NCBI RefSeq assembly: GCF_000208925.1
Contig: NW_001914930.1
Span: forward strand, 9,536 to 62,443
From: Entamoeba histolytica HM-1:IMSS
Taxonomy: Eukaryota; Evosea; Mastigamoebida; Endamoebidae
Direction: 5' to 3'
DNA length: 52,908 nucleotides
A model generated the notes under the pieces. It was not told where the DNA came from and ran no database searches. It saw nothing but the letters and a program-made list of their open reading frames with translations. Made by a program: the position numbers and the translations under genes. This document shows positions 29,128 to 38,529 of the stretch, one piece after another. How positions within the stretch are numbered: position 1 is the first letter of the stretch; every line of letters starts with the position of its first letter.

Positions 29128-30060
29128 ATGATAGAGAACATTGATTATTATTATCCAAATCCAAAACCTAAATGTCCTGAAGGATATGACATTGAAGAAA
29201 TTGAAGCTCCAGACTCTGTATATATAGTTGTATCAAAAGTATTAATGTATGGAGTATTTGTACTAACTACGATAGGAACAGTACAAACATATTTTGGAAA
29301 CAATTTGATAATTACTATCGGAGATATGATTGGGTTATTGCTCTTCATTTTATTAACATATTGTCATTATAAAGTTATACATACATCTCCTGGTATTGTA
29401 CAAAATTATATCCCTGTTGCTTCACAACAAGAATTAAACGAAGCTATTGAACGAGTGAAAAAAGGAAATCTTAATGGTTGTAAAACTTGTGATATTTGTT
29501 ATCGTGTTAGATGGTGTAGTAAATGTGAAAAATTTAGACCACCACGATCTTATCATTGTAAAAAATGTGGTTATTGTATTGAAAAACGAGATCACCATTG
29601 TCCATGGGTATCAAATTGTATTGGAAAAAATAATATGAAATTCTTTGTTCAATTTATATTTTACTCATCTTCAGCATTATTACTTTCTTCAATTATAAAT
29701 GGATTTTCTATCTTTCATGCTGTTATACATTATGACTTATTACATGGATCATTTAATTGGTCAATAATTACATTAATTGTTCCATCAGCTGTAGGAATGG
29801 CAATTGGATTAGCTTTATTTGCAGGGATGTTAGTGTTGTTAATAAATTATCTTATATCGATTATGCACAACGAGACTTCTATGGAGTCTATTGAAATTGC
29901 CAGATTATTGAAAATTAATAAAGGAAAACGAGATCTTGTTTTTGAAAACATTCCATCTTATGATAGAGGTGTATTTAATAATATTAAAGAAACTATGGGA
30001 CCTACAATATTAGATTGGTTTATACCATCACAACGAAGAAGTAATGAGTTAGAACTTTAA
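29128..30060 (+). CDS. DHHC-type protein S-acyltransferase, 310 aa
   Basis: There are four membrane spans (about 32-52, 62-80, 172-195 and 220-245). The Cys-rich domain lies between spans 2 and 3, at 118-170: C-x2-C...CSKCEKFRPPRSYHCKKCGYC, then the catalytic DHHC at 155-158, followed by PWVSNCIGKNN. A TTxE-like motif is not obvious after span 4. Known reaction: transfer of palmitate from acyl-CoA to protein cysteines at Golgi or plasma membrane. Entamoeba uses such enzymes on lectin light chains and Rho/Rab proteins, but the substrates of this one are unknown. Confidence 0.95.
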   Translation: MIENIDYYYPNPKPKCPEGYDIEEIEAPDSVYIVVSKVLMYGVFVLTTIGTVQTYFGNNLIITIGDMIGLLLFILLTYCHYKVIHTSPGIVQNYIPVASQQELNEAIERVKKGNLNGCKTCDICYRVRWCSKCEKFRPPRSYHCKKCGYCIEKRDHHCPWVSNCIGKNNMKFFVQFIFYSSSALLLSSIINGFSIFHAVIHYDLLHGSFNWSIITLIVPSAVGMAIGLALFAGMLVLLINYLISIMHNETSMESIEIARLLKINKGKRDLVFENIPSYDRGVFNNIKETMGPTILDWFIPSQRRSNELEL

Positions 30061-30171
30061 TTTTCATTTAAAAATTTTTAATTTTAAGATTATTCGTATT
30101 AATTAATTTTTTATTAATTTTATTAAAGTAAAACTATTAATATCAATACTCTGAAAAAAAAAATAAAAAAT

Positions 30172-30181
30172 GAACTTAAAA
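30172..30181 (+). promoter_or_regulatory. GAAC promoter element of the MOCOS-like gene
   Basis: GAACTTAAAA ends 14 bases before the ATG at 30196. It supports that ATG as the true start and implies a 5' leader of only about 10 bases, usual for Entamoeba. Confidence 0.5.
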
Positions 30182-30195
30182 AACTTATATTGTCG

Positions 30196-31617
30196 ATGTT
30201 ATTATTATTCATTACCTTTTGTTCTGCAATTTCTTTAACTGAACTTGGTTATTGGAATGGTGTAAAAAGAATTAGAAGAGAATTCCCATATCTTGAAAAT
30301 AATGTTTATCTTGATTATACAGCCAGTGGACTTCATCAAATATCTCAATTAAAAGATTTCTATTATGATGTTTCAAAAAAATTATATGGCAATGCTCATA
30401 GTATTTCTCCATCATCAATAAATACAGACACTGTAGTTAAACAAATGAGAAAAAGAATATTAAAATATTTCAATGCAAATCCAAAAGAATATGATGTTAT
30501 ATTTACTAGTGGTGCTACTGAAGCATTAAAAATTGTTGGGGAAAATTTCCCATTTACTCCAGCAAGTGTTTTTTTATATCTCTTACAAAATCATAATAGT
30601 GTATTAGGAATTAGAGAATACGCTAGTCACGCTAATGCTACTTGGGGATATTTCACAGAAGAAGACCCAGAACAACAATGGAAAAGTGTATTAGACAAAT
30701 TAAATAAATTACAAACAACTAATGTTACTCATCATTTAATTGCTTTCCCAGGAGAAGATAATTTTAATGGAGCTAAATTCCCATTAGATTGGATTTGTAA
30801 AATTAATTCATTATCAAATAATAAACATAAATTCCATGTATTATTAGATGCTGCTGCTTTAGTTCCAAGTGCAAAACTTGATTTAACTAAATATCATCCA
30901 GACTTTGTTTCAATTAGTTTTTATAAAATGTTTGGATTCCCAACAGGAGTAGGATGTTTAATTATTAAAAAAGAAGTCGCTAAAGAATTAAAAATTTCTT
31001 ATTTTGGTGGAGGAACTGTAGTTATGGCTGCTGCTGATAGAGATTGGAAAGTATTCCCAGATTATTTACCTCCAAAATATGAAGCTGGAACATTAAATTT
31101 CCTTGGAATTCTTGGACTAAAACATGCTTTTAATCATTTCCCAAATATTGATATTATTCATAAACACACATATGCTCTTACTCGTGTATTATTTACTGAA
31201 CTAAATAAATTAACATATTCTAATGGTACTAAGGCAGTAGAAATTTATGGAAATCATAACCATTCTACTTATGAAAATCAAGGTCCTATTGTTACATTTA
31301 ATATTTTAAATAGTAAATATAAATATAATGGTGTATTCCCTAAACATGTTCCATTATTAACAGTAAATGAATTCTTAGCAAAAAAGAATATTCATGTTAG
31401 AGTTGGATGTACTTGTAATCCAGGAAGTTGTTTAAATTCATTAAACGTTACTAGCCTTGCAGCAGCTGCTGTTACTAATCCAAACACTCCAGTTGATACT
31501 ACATTAGAAGGAAAACAATACGGTGCTATTAGAGTATCTATTGGATATCCAACAACAATTGGTGATATTAGAAAATTCATTCGTGCTATAAAAGAATTTA
31601 TTAAAATGGTTGAATAA
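30196..31617 (+). CDS. Secreted/ER-lumen MOCOS-type class V aminotransferase (PLP enzyme), 473 aa
   Basis: A signal peptide (about 1-12) precedes a full class V aminotransferase/cysteine-desulfurase domain close to the N-terminal domain of molybdenum cofactor sulfurase. Motifs: VYLDYTASG near 37-45, TSGATEALKIVG, and the Schiff-base Lys244 in ISFYKMFGFPTGVG. Near the C-terminus, VGCTCNPGSC carries Cys405, Cys407 and Cys412, the place of the sulfur-carrying Cys of MOCOS/ABA3. There is no MOSC domain. Several Asn-X-Ser/Thr sites (NATW, NVTH, NHST, NVTS) fit passage through the ER. Expected reaction: removal of sulfur from cysteine or a related lyase reaction. The substrate is unknown. Confidence 0.85.
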   Translation: MLLLFITFCSAISLTELGYWNGVKRIRREFPYLENNVYLDYTASGLHQISQLKDFYYDVSKKLYGNAHSISPSSINTDTVVKQMRKRILKYFNANPKEYDVIFTSGATEALKIVGENFPFTPASVFLYLLQNHNSVLGIREYASHANATWGYFTEEDPEQQWKSVLDKLNKLQTTNVTHHLIAFPGEDNFNGAKFPLDWICKINSLSNNKHKFHVLLDAAALVPSAKLDLTKYHPDFVSISFYKMFGFPTGVGCLIIKKEVAKELKISYFGGGTVVMAAADRDWKVFPDYLPPKYEAGTLNFLGILGLKHAFNHFPNIDIIHKHTYALTRVLFTELNKLTYSNGTKAVEIYGNHNHSTYENQGPIVTFNILNSKYKYNGVFPKHVPLLTVNEFLAKKNIHVRVGCTCNPGSCLNSLNVTSLAAAAVTNPNTPVDTTLEGKQYGAIRVSIGYPTTIGDIRKFIRAIKEFIKMVE

Positions 31618-31739
31618 AAAAAAACATTTTTATCTTATTTAAATTTTATTTGGTTTTTATTTTCTTATTTGTTTTACTTTTTTGTTCAAATAAAATAATA
31701 ATAAATAATAATTGTCAATTAAGTTTTGGATTTAAGCTT

Positions 31740-34700
31740 TTAAAGATCATCATGGAATAAAACATATTTTGACTCTCGTTTCTTTGAAGCAATTCTTAAA
31801 ACTAATTTTACTGATTCACAAATAACAAAATGAACTAGAACAGCAATAAGGATTAATAACCAATCTAACCACTTTAATGGATATTGTTCAATAATATCAT
31901 TGAAATAAGGTATATAAATACCTGCAACAAGGAATAAAACAGATACAACAAGTCCAACTAATAAATACTTATTACCAAACATATCTTTTGAAATTGTAGG
32001 ACCAGTAATTGATTTACTAATAAAGGAATGGAATAACTGAATCACAGATAATGAAATAAATGCAAGAGTTCTACTATGATTTGGACGTTCATCAGTCATT
32101 CCTGTTGGCATATCATATCCTCCAAATTCAGCCAATGGCTTGATATAAAGTGTCATAAAGAAGAGTGAAATAGAAATAATAGCCATAGTCATTCCTTGGA
32201 ATAACACAATAAGAGCTTTTTTCCAATTGAATATATTACTATTTGGATCTCTTGGTTTTCTTTCCATAATATTACTCATAGGAGGATCAAGTCCAAGACA
32301 AATTGATGGTGGGATATCAACAACTAAATTTGCCCAAAGAATCATCATTGCAGAGAATGGTGGTGTTTGACCACATGCAACACAAATCATCATAGTCCAA
32401 ATTTCTGCAGAATTAGCACTCAACAAATACATAACAAATTTCATTATATTATCAAATACCCTCCTTCCTTCTTTAATTGTAGCAACAATGTTATAAAAGT
32501 TATCATCTAAAAGAACAATATCAGCAGATTGTTTTGTCAAATCGGTTCCACTTCCCATAGCAATACCAATATTAGATGATTTAATAGCTGGAGCATCATT
32601 AACACCATCTCCAGTCATAGCAACGACTTCTCCTCTTCTTTTTAATGCTTTAACAACAGTAAGTTTATCTTCTGGAGATACACGTGCAAAAACACTTGGA
32701 AATGGCTCACGTTCAGCTAAAGCCTTTTCACTCATACCAAGTAATTCATTACCAGTCATAATATATTGATCAATGTCCTCTTCTGGGTCTATAACTCCTA
32801 TTTGTTTAGCAATAGCACCTGCAGTTTTAGGATGATCACCAGTGATAATTCTAACTTGAATACCAGCTTGTTTTAGTGCTTTAACAGCTAAAGCACTTTC
32901 ATTTCGTGGAGGATCTACAATACCAACCAAACCAAGAAACATTAATCCATTTTCTATACCAGTGTTATTGTCTTCAGTAATATGTGTAGTGTTCATATCA
33001 ATTTTACCAATAGCACATGCAAGAACTCTACTTCCATTTTGTGCCATAGAATTCATTTGATTTTCAATATCCTTTAAAATATCTTGGTTTAATGGTTTAC
33101 CATCAAAATTAAAAGAACAAACTGACAATATAGATTCACATGCTCCTTTAGCAAAGATAATTCCACTATTATTATTATCTTTATAAAGAACACTCATTCT
33201 CTTTCTATCACTATCAAATGGAACTTCTGTAACAAATGTATTTCCTTTACTAATATAATTACTTTTTGTAATACCACACTGAAGAGCACAATTATATAAA
33301 GCAATTTCAGTTGGATCTCCAATCATTTCAGTTTCTCCTTTTTCATTAACTTTAGTAGAACTATTGTTACACATTGCACAAACTTTTAAAATATCAATAG
33401 ACTCACTTGGAATTTGAGATATTTCATCATAAATTGAATTATAAATCTTAAATTGACCATTAATAGTCTTAAAACTGTATAGATTTGGTCCTTGTCTAAT
33501 TTCTGTCATAGTCATTCTACCTTGTGTTAATGTTCCTGTTTTATCTGTACAAATAGTAGTAACAGAACCAAGCCCTTCTACAACTGGTAAATTTCTAATA
33601 ATGACATGTTGTTTACTCATTCTACTAACTCCAATAGACATAGTAATAGTAACTACAGCAACAAGTCCTTCTGGAATAACTGAAACAGCTAAACTTAATC
33701 CAATTTTGATAATACTAACTGTATCTTCCCATGTCATACTTCCATTTTTAATAAATAACCATAATACTAATAATCCTACTACTATAAAACATAAAATACC
33801 AGCTAATAATACAAGCCATTTTCCTAAATTTGCTAATTTTCTCTTTAATGGCATTGTTTTATCAATTTTTTTATTTAACTCGCTTGAAATTTTACCAATC
33901 TCAGTTACTTTACCTGTAGCAACAACAACTCCAACTCCTCTTCCTTTAACTACACTTGTTGACATAAATGCAATATTCTTTCTATCTCCAACTGGAACAT
34001 TAGGTGTTTTAATAAGGTCAATACTCTTTTCAATTGGATTCATCTCTCCTGTTAAAAGAACTTCAACAACTTCTAAGTGATGAGTTTGACATAAACGAAG
34101 ATCAGCTGGGACAGTATTTCCTTCTTCTAATACAACAACATCCCCTGGAACTAGTTGGTCTGCTGTAATTATATCTGTTACACCTTCTCTTATTACATTA
34201 GCATGAATAACATCAGCATTTTCTAAAGCTTCTAGTGCACGTTCTGCTTTAAATTCTTGAGTAAATCCAATAACAACATTAGACACAATAACAATAATAA
34301 GCATTCCAGCAGCAATCCATTCTTCAATACAAAGAGAAACAATTGTACCAACTATTAATATCATAACAATAAAGTCAGTAATTTGATTCCATAACATCTT
34401 AAATACATTCATTTTTGGAGGTTTTGGTAATTCATTTGTTCCATACTTCTCTCTTCTTTGATCTATTTCAATTGTAGATAACCCTTTTTCTAAATCAGTT
34501 CTAAATGTTGTAAGAATTGTTTGAACATCTACATCATAGAAGTGTCCTTCAGTTGGAAGATATGCATCTTTACTAAAACGACCTTCTGGTATTTCTTCTT
34601 GTTGAGCTTCATTAGCAGGTTCTTCAATAATACAATGATATTTTGGTTTGATATACTCTCTCCAATTACTAAATTTATAATAATTTTGAGAAAGAAAGAG

Positions 34701-35153
34701 AACAATTGTAGTCATCATTGCACGAACATTTTCATCTTCATTAGCTAAATGTAAATTAAATTGGAAATCATGACAAATAGTTGAAATATTCATTGTTTCA
34801 ATAATATCTTGAAAACTACGATCAGTTTGAATCATAAAACAAAATACTTCAAGACTTTCTTCTGAAATAGGAGTGCATACTGATGTAAATCCATTTCTTT
34901 GTTTTGTTTGATATTTAGTTAAAAGACCATATAGTGCAAAACATATTTTTACTGGAAGATAGTTTTGATCTCTGTTATTCTCTTGATAGAAATCAATTAA
35001 AGCTTTGATACTTCCTTTTGGTGCATTATTTCTTAATTGATCAATTTTATCTTGCCATAACTTTGCCAATGTATCTTTGTTTTTATTTCTTTTGGCAGGC
35101 GTTTTGACATACCATTTCATTTCAATAGGTTGGGGTTTATCCTTAAACTCCAT
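31740..35153 (-). CDS. P-type cation ATPase, type II (Ca2+-ATPase-like), with a ~200-residue N-terminal extension, 1137 aa
   Basis: The core contains the P-type motifs: TGE in the actuator loop (LLTGEMNPIEK, with Met for the usual Ser), PEGL in M4 (VIPEGLVAVVTITMSIG), and the phosphorylated Asp in CTDKTGTLTQG near residue 537. The hinge reads TGDGVNDAPAI. Ion-site residues typical of Ca2+ pumps are kept in M5 (SANSAEI) and M6 (NLVVDIPPS). The M4-P segment also resembles type IID (ENA-like) pumps, so Ca2+ versus Na+/K+ specificity is uncertain. Residues 1-200 are an extra helical region with no membrane span. The C-terminus is basic and short, without an obvious calmodulin-binding helix. Confidence 0.88.
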   Translation of the reverse strand: MEFKDKPQPIEMKWYVKTPAKRNKNKDTLAKLWQDKIDQLRNNAPKGSIKALIDFYQENNRDQNYLPVKICFALYGLLTKYQTKQRNGFTSVCTPISEESLEVFCFMIQTDRSFQDIIETMNISTICHDFQFNLHLANEDENVRAMMTTIVLFLSQNYYKFSNWREYIKPKYHCIIEEPANEAQQEEIPEGRFSKDAYLPTEGHFYDVDVQTILTTFRTDLEKGLSTIEIDQRREKYGTNELPKPPKMNVFKMLWNQITDFIVMILIVGTIVSLCIEEWIAAGMLIIVIVSNVVIGFTQEFKAERALEALENADVIHANVIREGVTDIITADQLVPGDVVVLEEGNTVPADLRLCQTHHLEVVEVLLTGEMNPIEKSIDLIKTPNVPVGDRKNIAFMSTSVVKGRGVGVVVATGKVTEIGKISSELNKKIDKTMPLKRKLANLGKWLVLLAGILCFIVVGLLVLWLFIKNGSMTWEDTVSIIKIGLSLAVSVIPEGLVAVVTITMSIGVSRMSKQHVIIRNLPVVEGLGSVTTICTDKTGTLTQGRMTMTEIRQGPNLYSFKTINGQFKIYNSIYDEISQIPSESIDILKVCAMCNNSSTKVNEKGETEMIGDPTEIALYNCALQCGITKSNYISKGNTFVTEVPFDSDRKRMSVLYKDNNNSGIIFAKGACESILSVCSFNFDGKPLNQDILKDIENQMNSMAQNGSRVLACAIGKIDMNTTHITEDNNTGIENGLMFLGLVGIVDPPRNESALAVKALKQAGIQVRIITGDHPKTAGAIAKQIGVIDPEEDIDQYIMTGNELLGMSEKALAEREPFPSVFARVSPEDKLTVVKALKRRGEVVAMTGDGVNDAPAIKSSNIGIAMGSGTDLTKQSADIVLLDDNFYNIVATIKEGRRVFDNIMKFVMYLLSANSAEIWTMMICVACGQTPPFSAMMILWANLVVDIPPSICLGLDPPMSNIMERKPRDPNSNIFNWKKALIVLFQGMTMAIISISLFFMTLYIKPLAEFGGYDMPTGMTDERPNHSRTLAFISLSVIQLFHSFISKSITGPTISKDMFGNKYLLVGLVVSVLFLVAGIYIPYFNDIIEQYPLKWLDWLLILIAVLVHFVICESVKLVLRIASKKRESKYVLFHDDL

Positions 35154-35836
35154 ATAACTCTTAAGTAATTAAAGACTGTTGATTTTAAGTTTTTTCCTCC
35201 TTTAAATACACTTTTTAATATTTTTCAAATAGGAAAGAATGACCCAAATAATTGATTCTTTTATTTATAATCGTTGAGATAAGTAATCTATTTGATTCTT
35301 ATGAGGATTTTGTATTTAGGGGGGTTATTTTAGGTTTGGATTTATCATGCTTCTCAGCCTAATTAATTCTCTCCTTTCAGGATTATCAGCCTATCACAAA
35401 AATTTAATTTTTGTTTTTTATCAGCCACTTTGCTGTTCTTTTCTTCGGGAAATCTTATTTTGGAATTAAGTTTTTGGATATTTAGAATAATAGTTCTAAA
35501 GTTCCACCTTATTTGAGTAAGTTTTATATTTTATTCTATTTGTTTTCTTCCTTATTTTTTGTATTATAGTGGGTTTTTTTTTACATTTTTTTCTAAGATT
35601 TTTATTCTTCATCCTCTGTAAAATAATTTAATGTAAATAAAAAAATGATAAATTTTTAATAAGAAAATCTTAAACTTTTCTAAAAAAGGAGTATAAATAT
35701 CTAATAATTAAAATTTTTCTATCATTATTTTTCCTTTTTTTTTTGAAAAATTTTAAGTTTGTCTTAACAAAAATACTCACCCCAAAGAAAACATAAGTTT
35801 GAAAAAAAAATGGTTATTTAAATAACACATTTACTT
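35154..35836. other. Intergenic with one slightly G+C-richer patch
   Basis: A 683-base spacer with no coding frame. Around 35315-35470 the base composition rises, with strings such as TTAGGGGGGTTATTTTAGG and GCTTCTCAGCC. This could be a small RNA or a promoter, but I see no stable closing stem and no box C/D or H/ACA arrangement. Confidence 0.4.
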
Positions 35837-38368
35837 TTAATTTTGTTGTTTTTGAACCATCAAAATCTTATCACCCAATGAAAGGGCAACACCTTGACTT
35901 TTTGCTCTGATTCTAATGCACCCACTAATCTTCCCATTATTTATTTCAATAGAAATATTAGCAAGAGCATCATCTCCAAAGACTGTTGTTGCATATAGGT
36001 TAGCTGATAAAAATCCAATCTCACTACAGAACAAAGATTTTGGAGTAACACAATTCATATGTGTTTCTTTGCACAAATGCTCAATGAATTGAACAAGATC
36101 AGTAATGTCTGTTTCAACAATAATTTTATTTTCCCATTCATATCCCATCCACTTCTTTTGGAAGACGTCTTGGCTAATATCAGCAGGTTTAATACTGTCC
36201 AATGCCTCAACACTGATGTTGTTAAGAACCATATGATTGTCACTACTTCCAGTAGTAATTTCTCTACCCACACGATCATAATTAATGTATCCAGCAATTA
36301 ATCCAGATGATGTACCAGTGACACAAACAGGAATAGTAACTCTAGTAAATTCTCCAGCTCCAAGGGTGAGTGGTTGTTGTTGTCCAATAACTTCAAGTCC
36401 ATCAGAACGAGGGACTAATTGGATCATAATATTTTGTAAAGTGCTTTGAGACTGATTAACAATAAGTGTGTCTATAGCAATATCAAATTGAGATAATTCT
36501 AAACTTGCTTCAACATATAAAGGATCAGAATATCCACTTAATTGGATAATATTTCTAAATGTCATTAAATTCTTTTCTTCATTTTCTGCAATAGTTGGTA
36601 TTTCACTTTCTTCATTAAACATACCAAAACTTACTTCATCATCAACTTGAATAATATCTTTCTTCATAACAATAACTTCTTTTTTTATTTCAGGTTCTGC
36701 TAACGCAGCTTCAGTTAATTTCTCATTTTTTGTAGTTATACAAGTAATACCTTGTCTGATTTTTCCAATTAAATCACTTCCTTTTTGTGTTTTTAATAAT
36801 TTTAATAAACATTGTAATCCTTTAGCAGTAATCTCATGTTGTTTTGTTGGTTCAAATAATGTATTTCCTTTCAAAACTAATTTAACAATAGATGAAATAT
36901 AAGTTCCAGAAAGGATATGACTCTTATCTTCTTCTAATAATATACTTTTTCCTTCTTCATTAAACATTAACTCATATAACTTGTTAAAACTTGTTAAAAC
37001 TTCTTCTTTAGTATATGAAAATCGAGAAAGAATCCATATAATTTCTACAAGAAGTTGAGGTGTTTTAATAGAATGAATAATGTCATATAATGGTTGTAAT
37101 ATAAAAGAATTTTTATTATTTGTATTATTTGAATTTAACAAAATGTTTCTAACAAATAATAAAATCTCTTTAGAAACAGAAATAGAGTTAGTTGTTTGCA
37201 TTATATCTAATAATACAGGAATAATAGACTCACAAGTAAATTTGTTATTACATTCTTTAATAGCTTGAAGTATAGCCAATTGGTATTGTTCATCTTCTTC
37301 TCTTTGTAATTCTTTTCTTAAAGTATTAATAACTTCATTAATAGTTTTAGAAGTAACACATTTAACAACTATTTGAGCAACTTTAGATCGAACATATGAA
37401 CTATTACATTGAAATCCTCTTAACATATCAATTTCCAATTCATTCATTAGTCTTGGTGTTTTATGAATTTGTTGTTCTATTCTTTGAAGAATAGAAATTT
37501 TAACATTAACATCACTTGACTTCACAACAATATCAATCAAACTCCTAATAGCTGCTTTTACTACTGAAGGTGAAGAAGAAACAACTAACATACAAAGGGA
37601 TGCTTCTAATGAAACAGCAGTTGATGGACTTTGAATTAAAGAAGCACAAATAGAAAGATAAGTTGTAGAACTCTCTGGAGTAGAACGAGAAACAGATTTA
37701 ATAAGATGTAATAACTCAAGTTGAATATCTTCTTTATAGGTACTTATTTGTTCGGACTTTTTAATTACATAACGTACCGCAGCAGATAAATCTACATACA
37801 TTAATGCTCTTAAAGCACTACATTTTACTGAAGTAATGCTTTCTTCATTAACTGCCGTACAAATTAGTTTTGAAGCATTTGGAACTAAATCTGGATATAA
37901 TCGATAAATATGACAAATAGCAGAAAAGCAATGTTTACGAACAAGAGGACTTTTTGAATTAATATTATTAATTACTGCATGAGTAAGTGGTTGAATAAGT
38001 TCTTTTTCTGAAATAGTTAAAATAAATTTTAAAGTCAATGCACGAATATATTCATTTGGATAATTTAAATCATTTTGTAATGAATTAATAACAAGAACTA
38101 ATTCCGATAATAATTTTCCTTGCTCATCAACACGTTTAATACATGATAAATACATTAAAAATAATCTTTTTACAGTATGATCAGTTGATGGTAAAGCATA
38201 ACTGATAACATTCATCAACATATCTGTGTGTTGTTCTCCATCTAATTCTGCAGAAATTAGTTGTTGTAAAGCCTCACTTTTAGATATATCATCTTTTTGT
38301 AAAAGATTAAGAATTTCGTCACTTCTAAATGTGATATAATTATTGAAAATCTGATATGTTTGTTGCAT
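35837..38368 (-). CDS. Coatomer subunit beta (beta-COP), 843 aa
   Basis: The N-terminal 540 residues form an adaptin-like solenoid (SPLVRKHCFSAICHIYRLYP, RGFQCNSSYVRSKVAQIV). The C-terminal appendage is unmistakable: DPLYVEASLELSQFDIAIDT, VNQSQSTLQN, YEWENKI, FGDDALANISIE, then IRIRAKSQGVALSLGDKI, nearly identical to the human beta-COP end. The protein is about 110 residues shorter than human COPB1, mainly in the linker. Known role: part of the F-subcomplex of COPI, coating Golgi-to-ER and intra-Golgi vesicles. It is convergent to nothing and has intergenic DNA on both sides. Confidence 0.95.
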   Translation of the reverse strand: MQQTYQIFNNYITFRSDEILNLLQKDDISKSEALQQLISAELDGEQHTDMLMNVISYALPSTDHTVKRLFLMYLSCIKRVDEQGKLLSELVLVINSLQNDLNYPNEYIRALTLKFILTISEKELIQPLTHAVINNINSKSPLVRKHCFSAICHIYRLYPDLVPNASKLICTAVNEESITSVKCSALRALMYVDLSAAVRYVIKKSEQISTYKEDIQLELLHLIKSVSRSTPESSTTYLSICASLIQSPSTAVSLEASLCMLVVSSSPSVVKAAIRSLIDIVVKSSDVNVKISILQRIEQQIHKTPRLMNELEIDMLRGFQCNSSYVRSKVAQIVVKCVTSKTINEVINTLRKELQREEDEQYQLAILQAIKECNNKFTCESIIPVLLDIMQTTNSISVSKEILLFVRNILLNSNNTNNKNSFILQPLYDIIHSIKTPQLLVEIIWILSRFSYTKEEVLTSFNKLYELMFNEEGKSILLEEDKSHILSGTYISSIVKLVLKGNTLFEPTKQHEITAKGLQCLLKLLKTQKGSDLIGKIRQGITCITTKNEKLTEAALAEPEIKKEVIVMKKDIIQVDDEVSFGMFNEESEIPTIAENEEKNLMTFRNIIQLSGYSDPLYVEASLELSQFDIAIDTLIVNQSQSTLQNIMIQLVPRSDGLEVIGQQQPLTLGAGEFTRVTIPVCVTGTSSGLIAGYINYDRVGREITTGSSDNHMVLNNISVEALDSIKPADISQDVFQKKWMGYEWENKIIVETDITDLVQFIEHLCKETHMNCVTPKSLFCSEIGFLSANLYATTVFGDDALANISIEINNGKISGCIRIRAKSQGVALSLGDKILMVQKQQN

Positions 38369-38529
38369 CCCTTAAAAATCTAAATGATTTTCAAGTTTTA
38401 ACAAAAACTTTAATTTAATTTTTTTCATATAAAAGTATAGTTTATCTATTTAATTACTATACTTTATTAATAAAATATTATAAAAACATAATATATTAAA
38501 AAATAATAAAGCATTACTCAACAATTCAA

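Noticed and set aside
33601..34080. 159-codon open frame on the + strand
   Set aside because: It lies wholly inside the P-type ATPase gene on the other strand and encodes a Thr/Ile/Pro-biased antisense translation.
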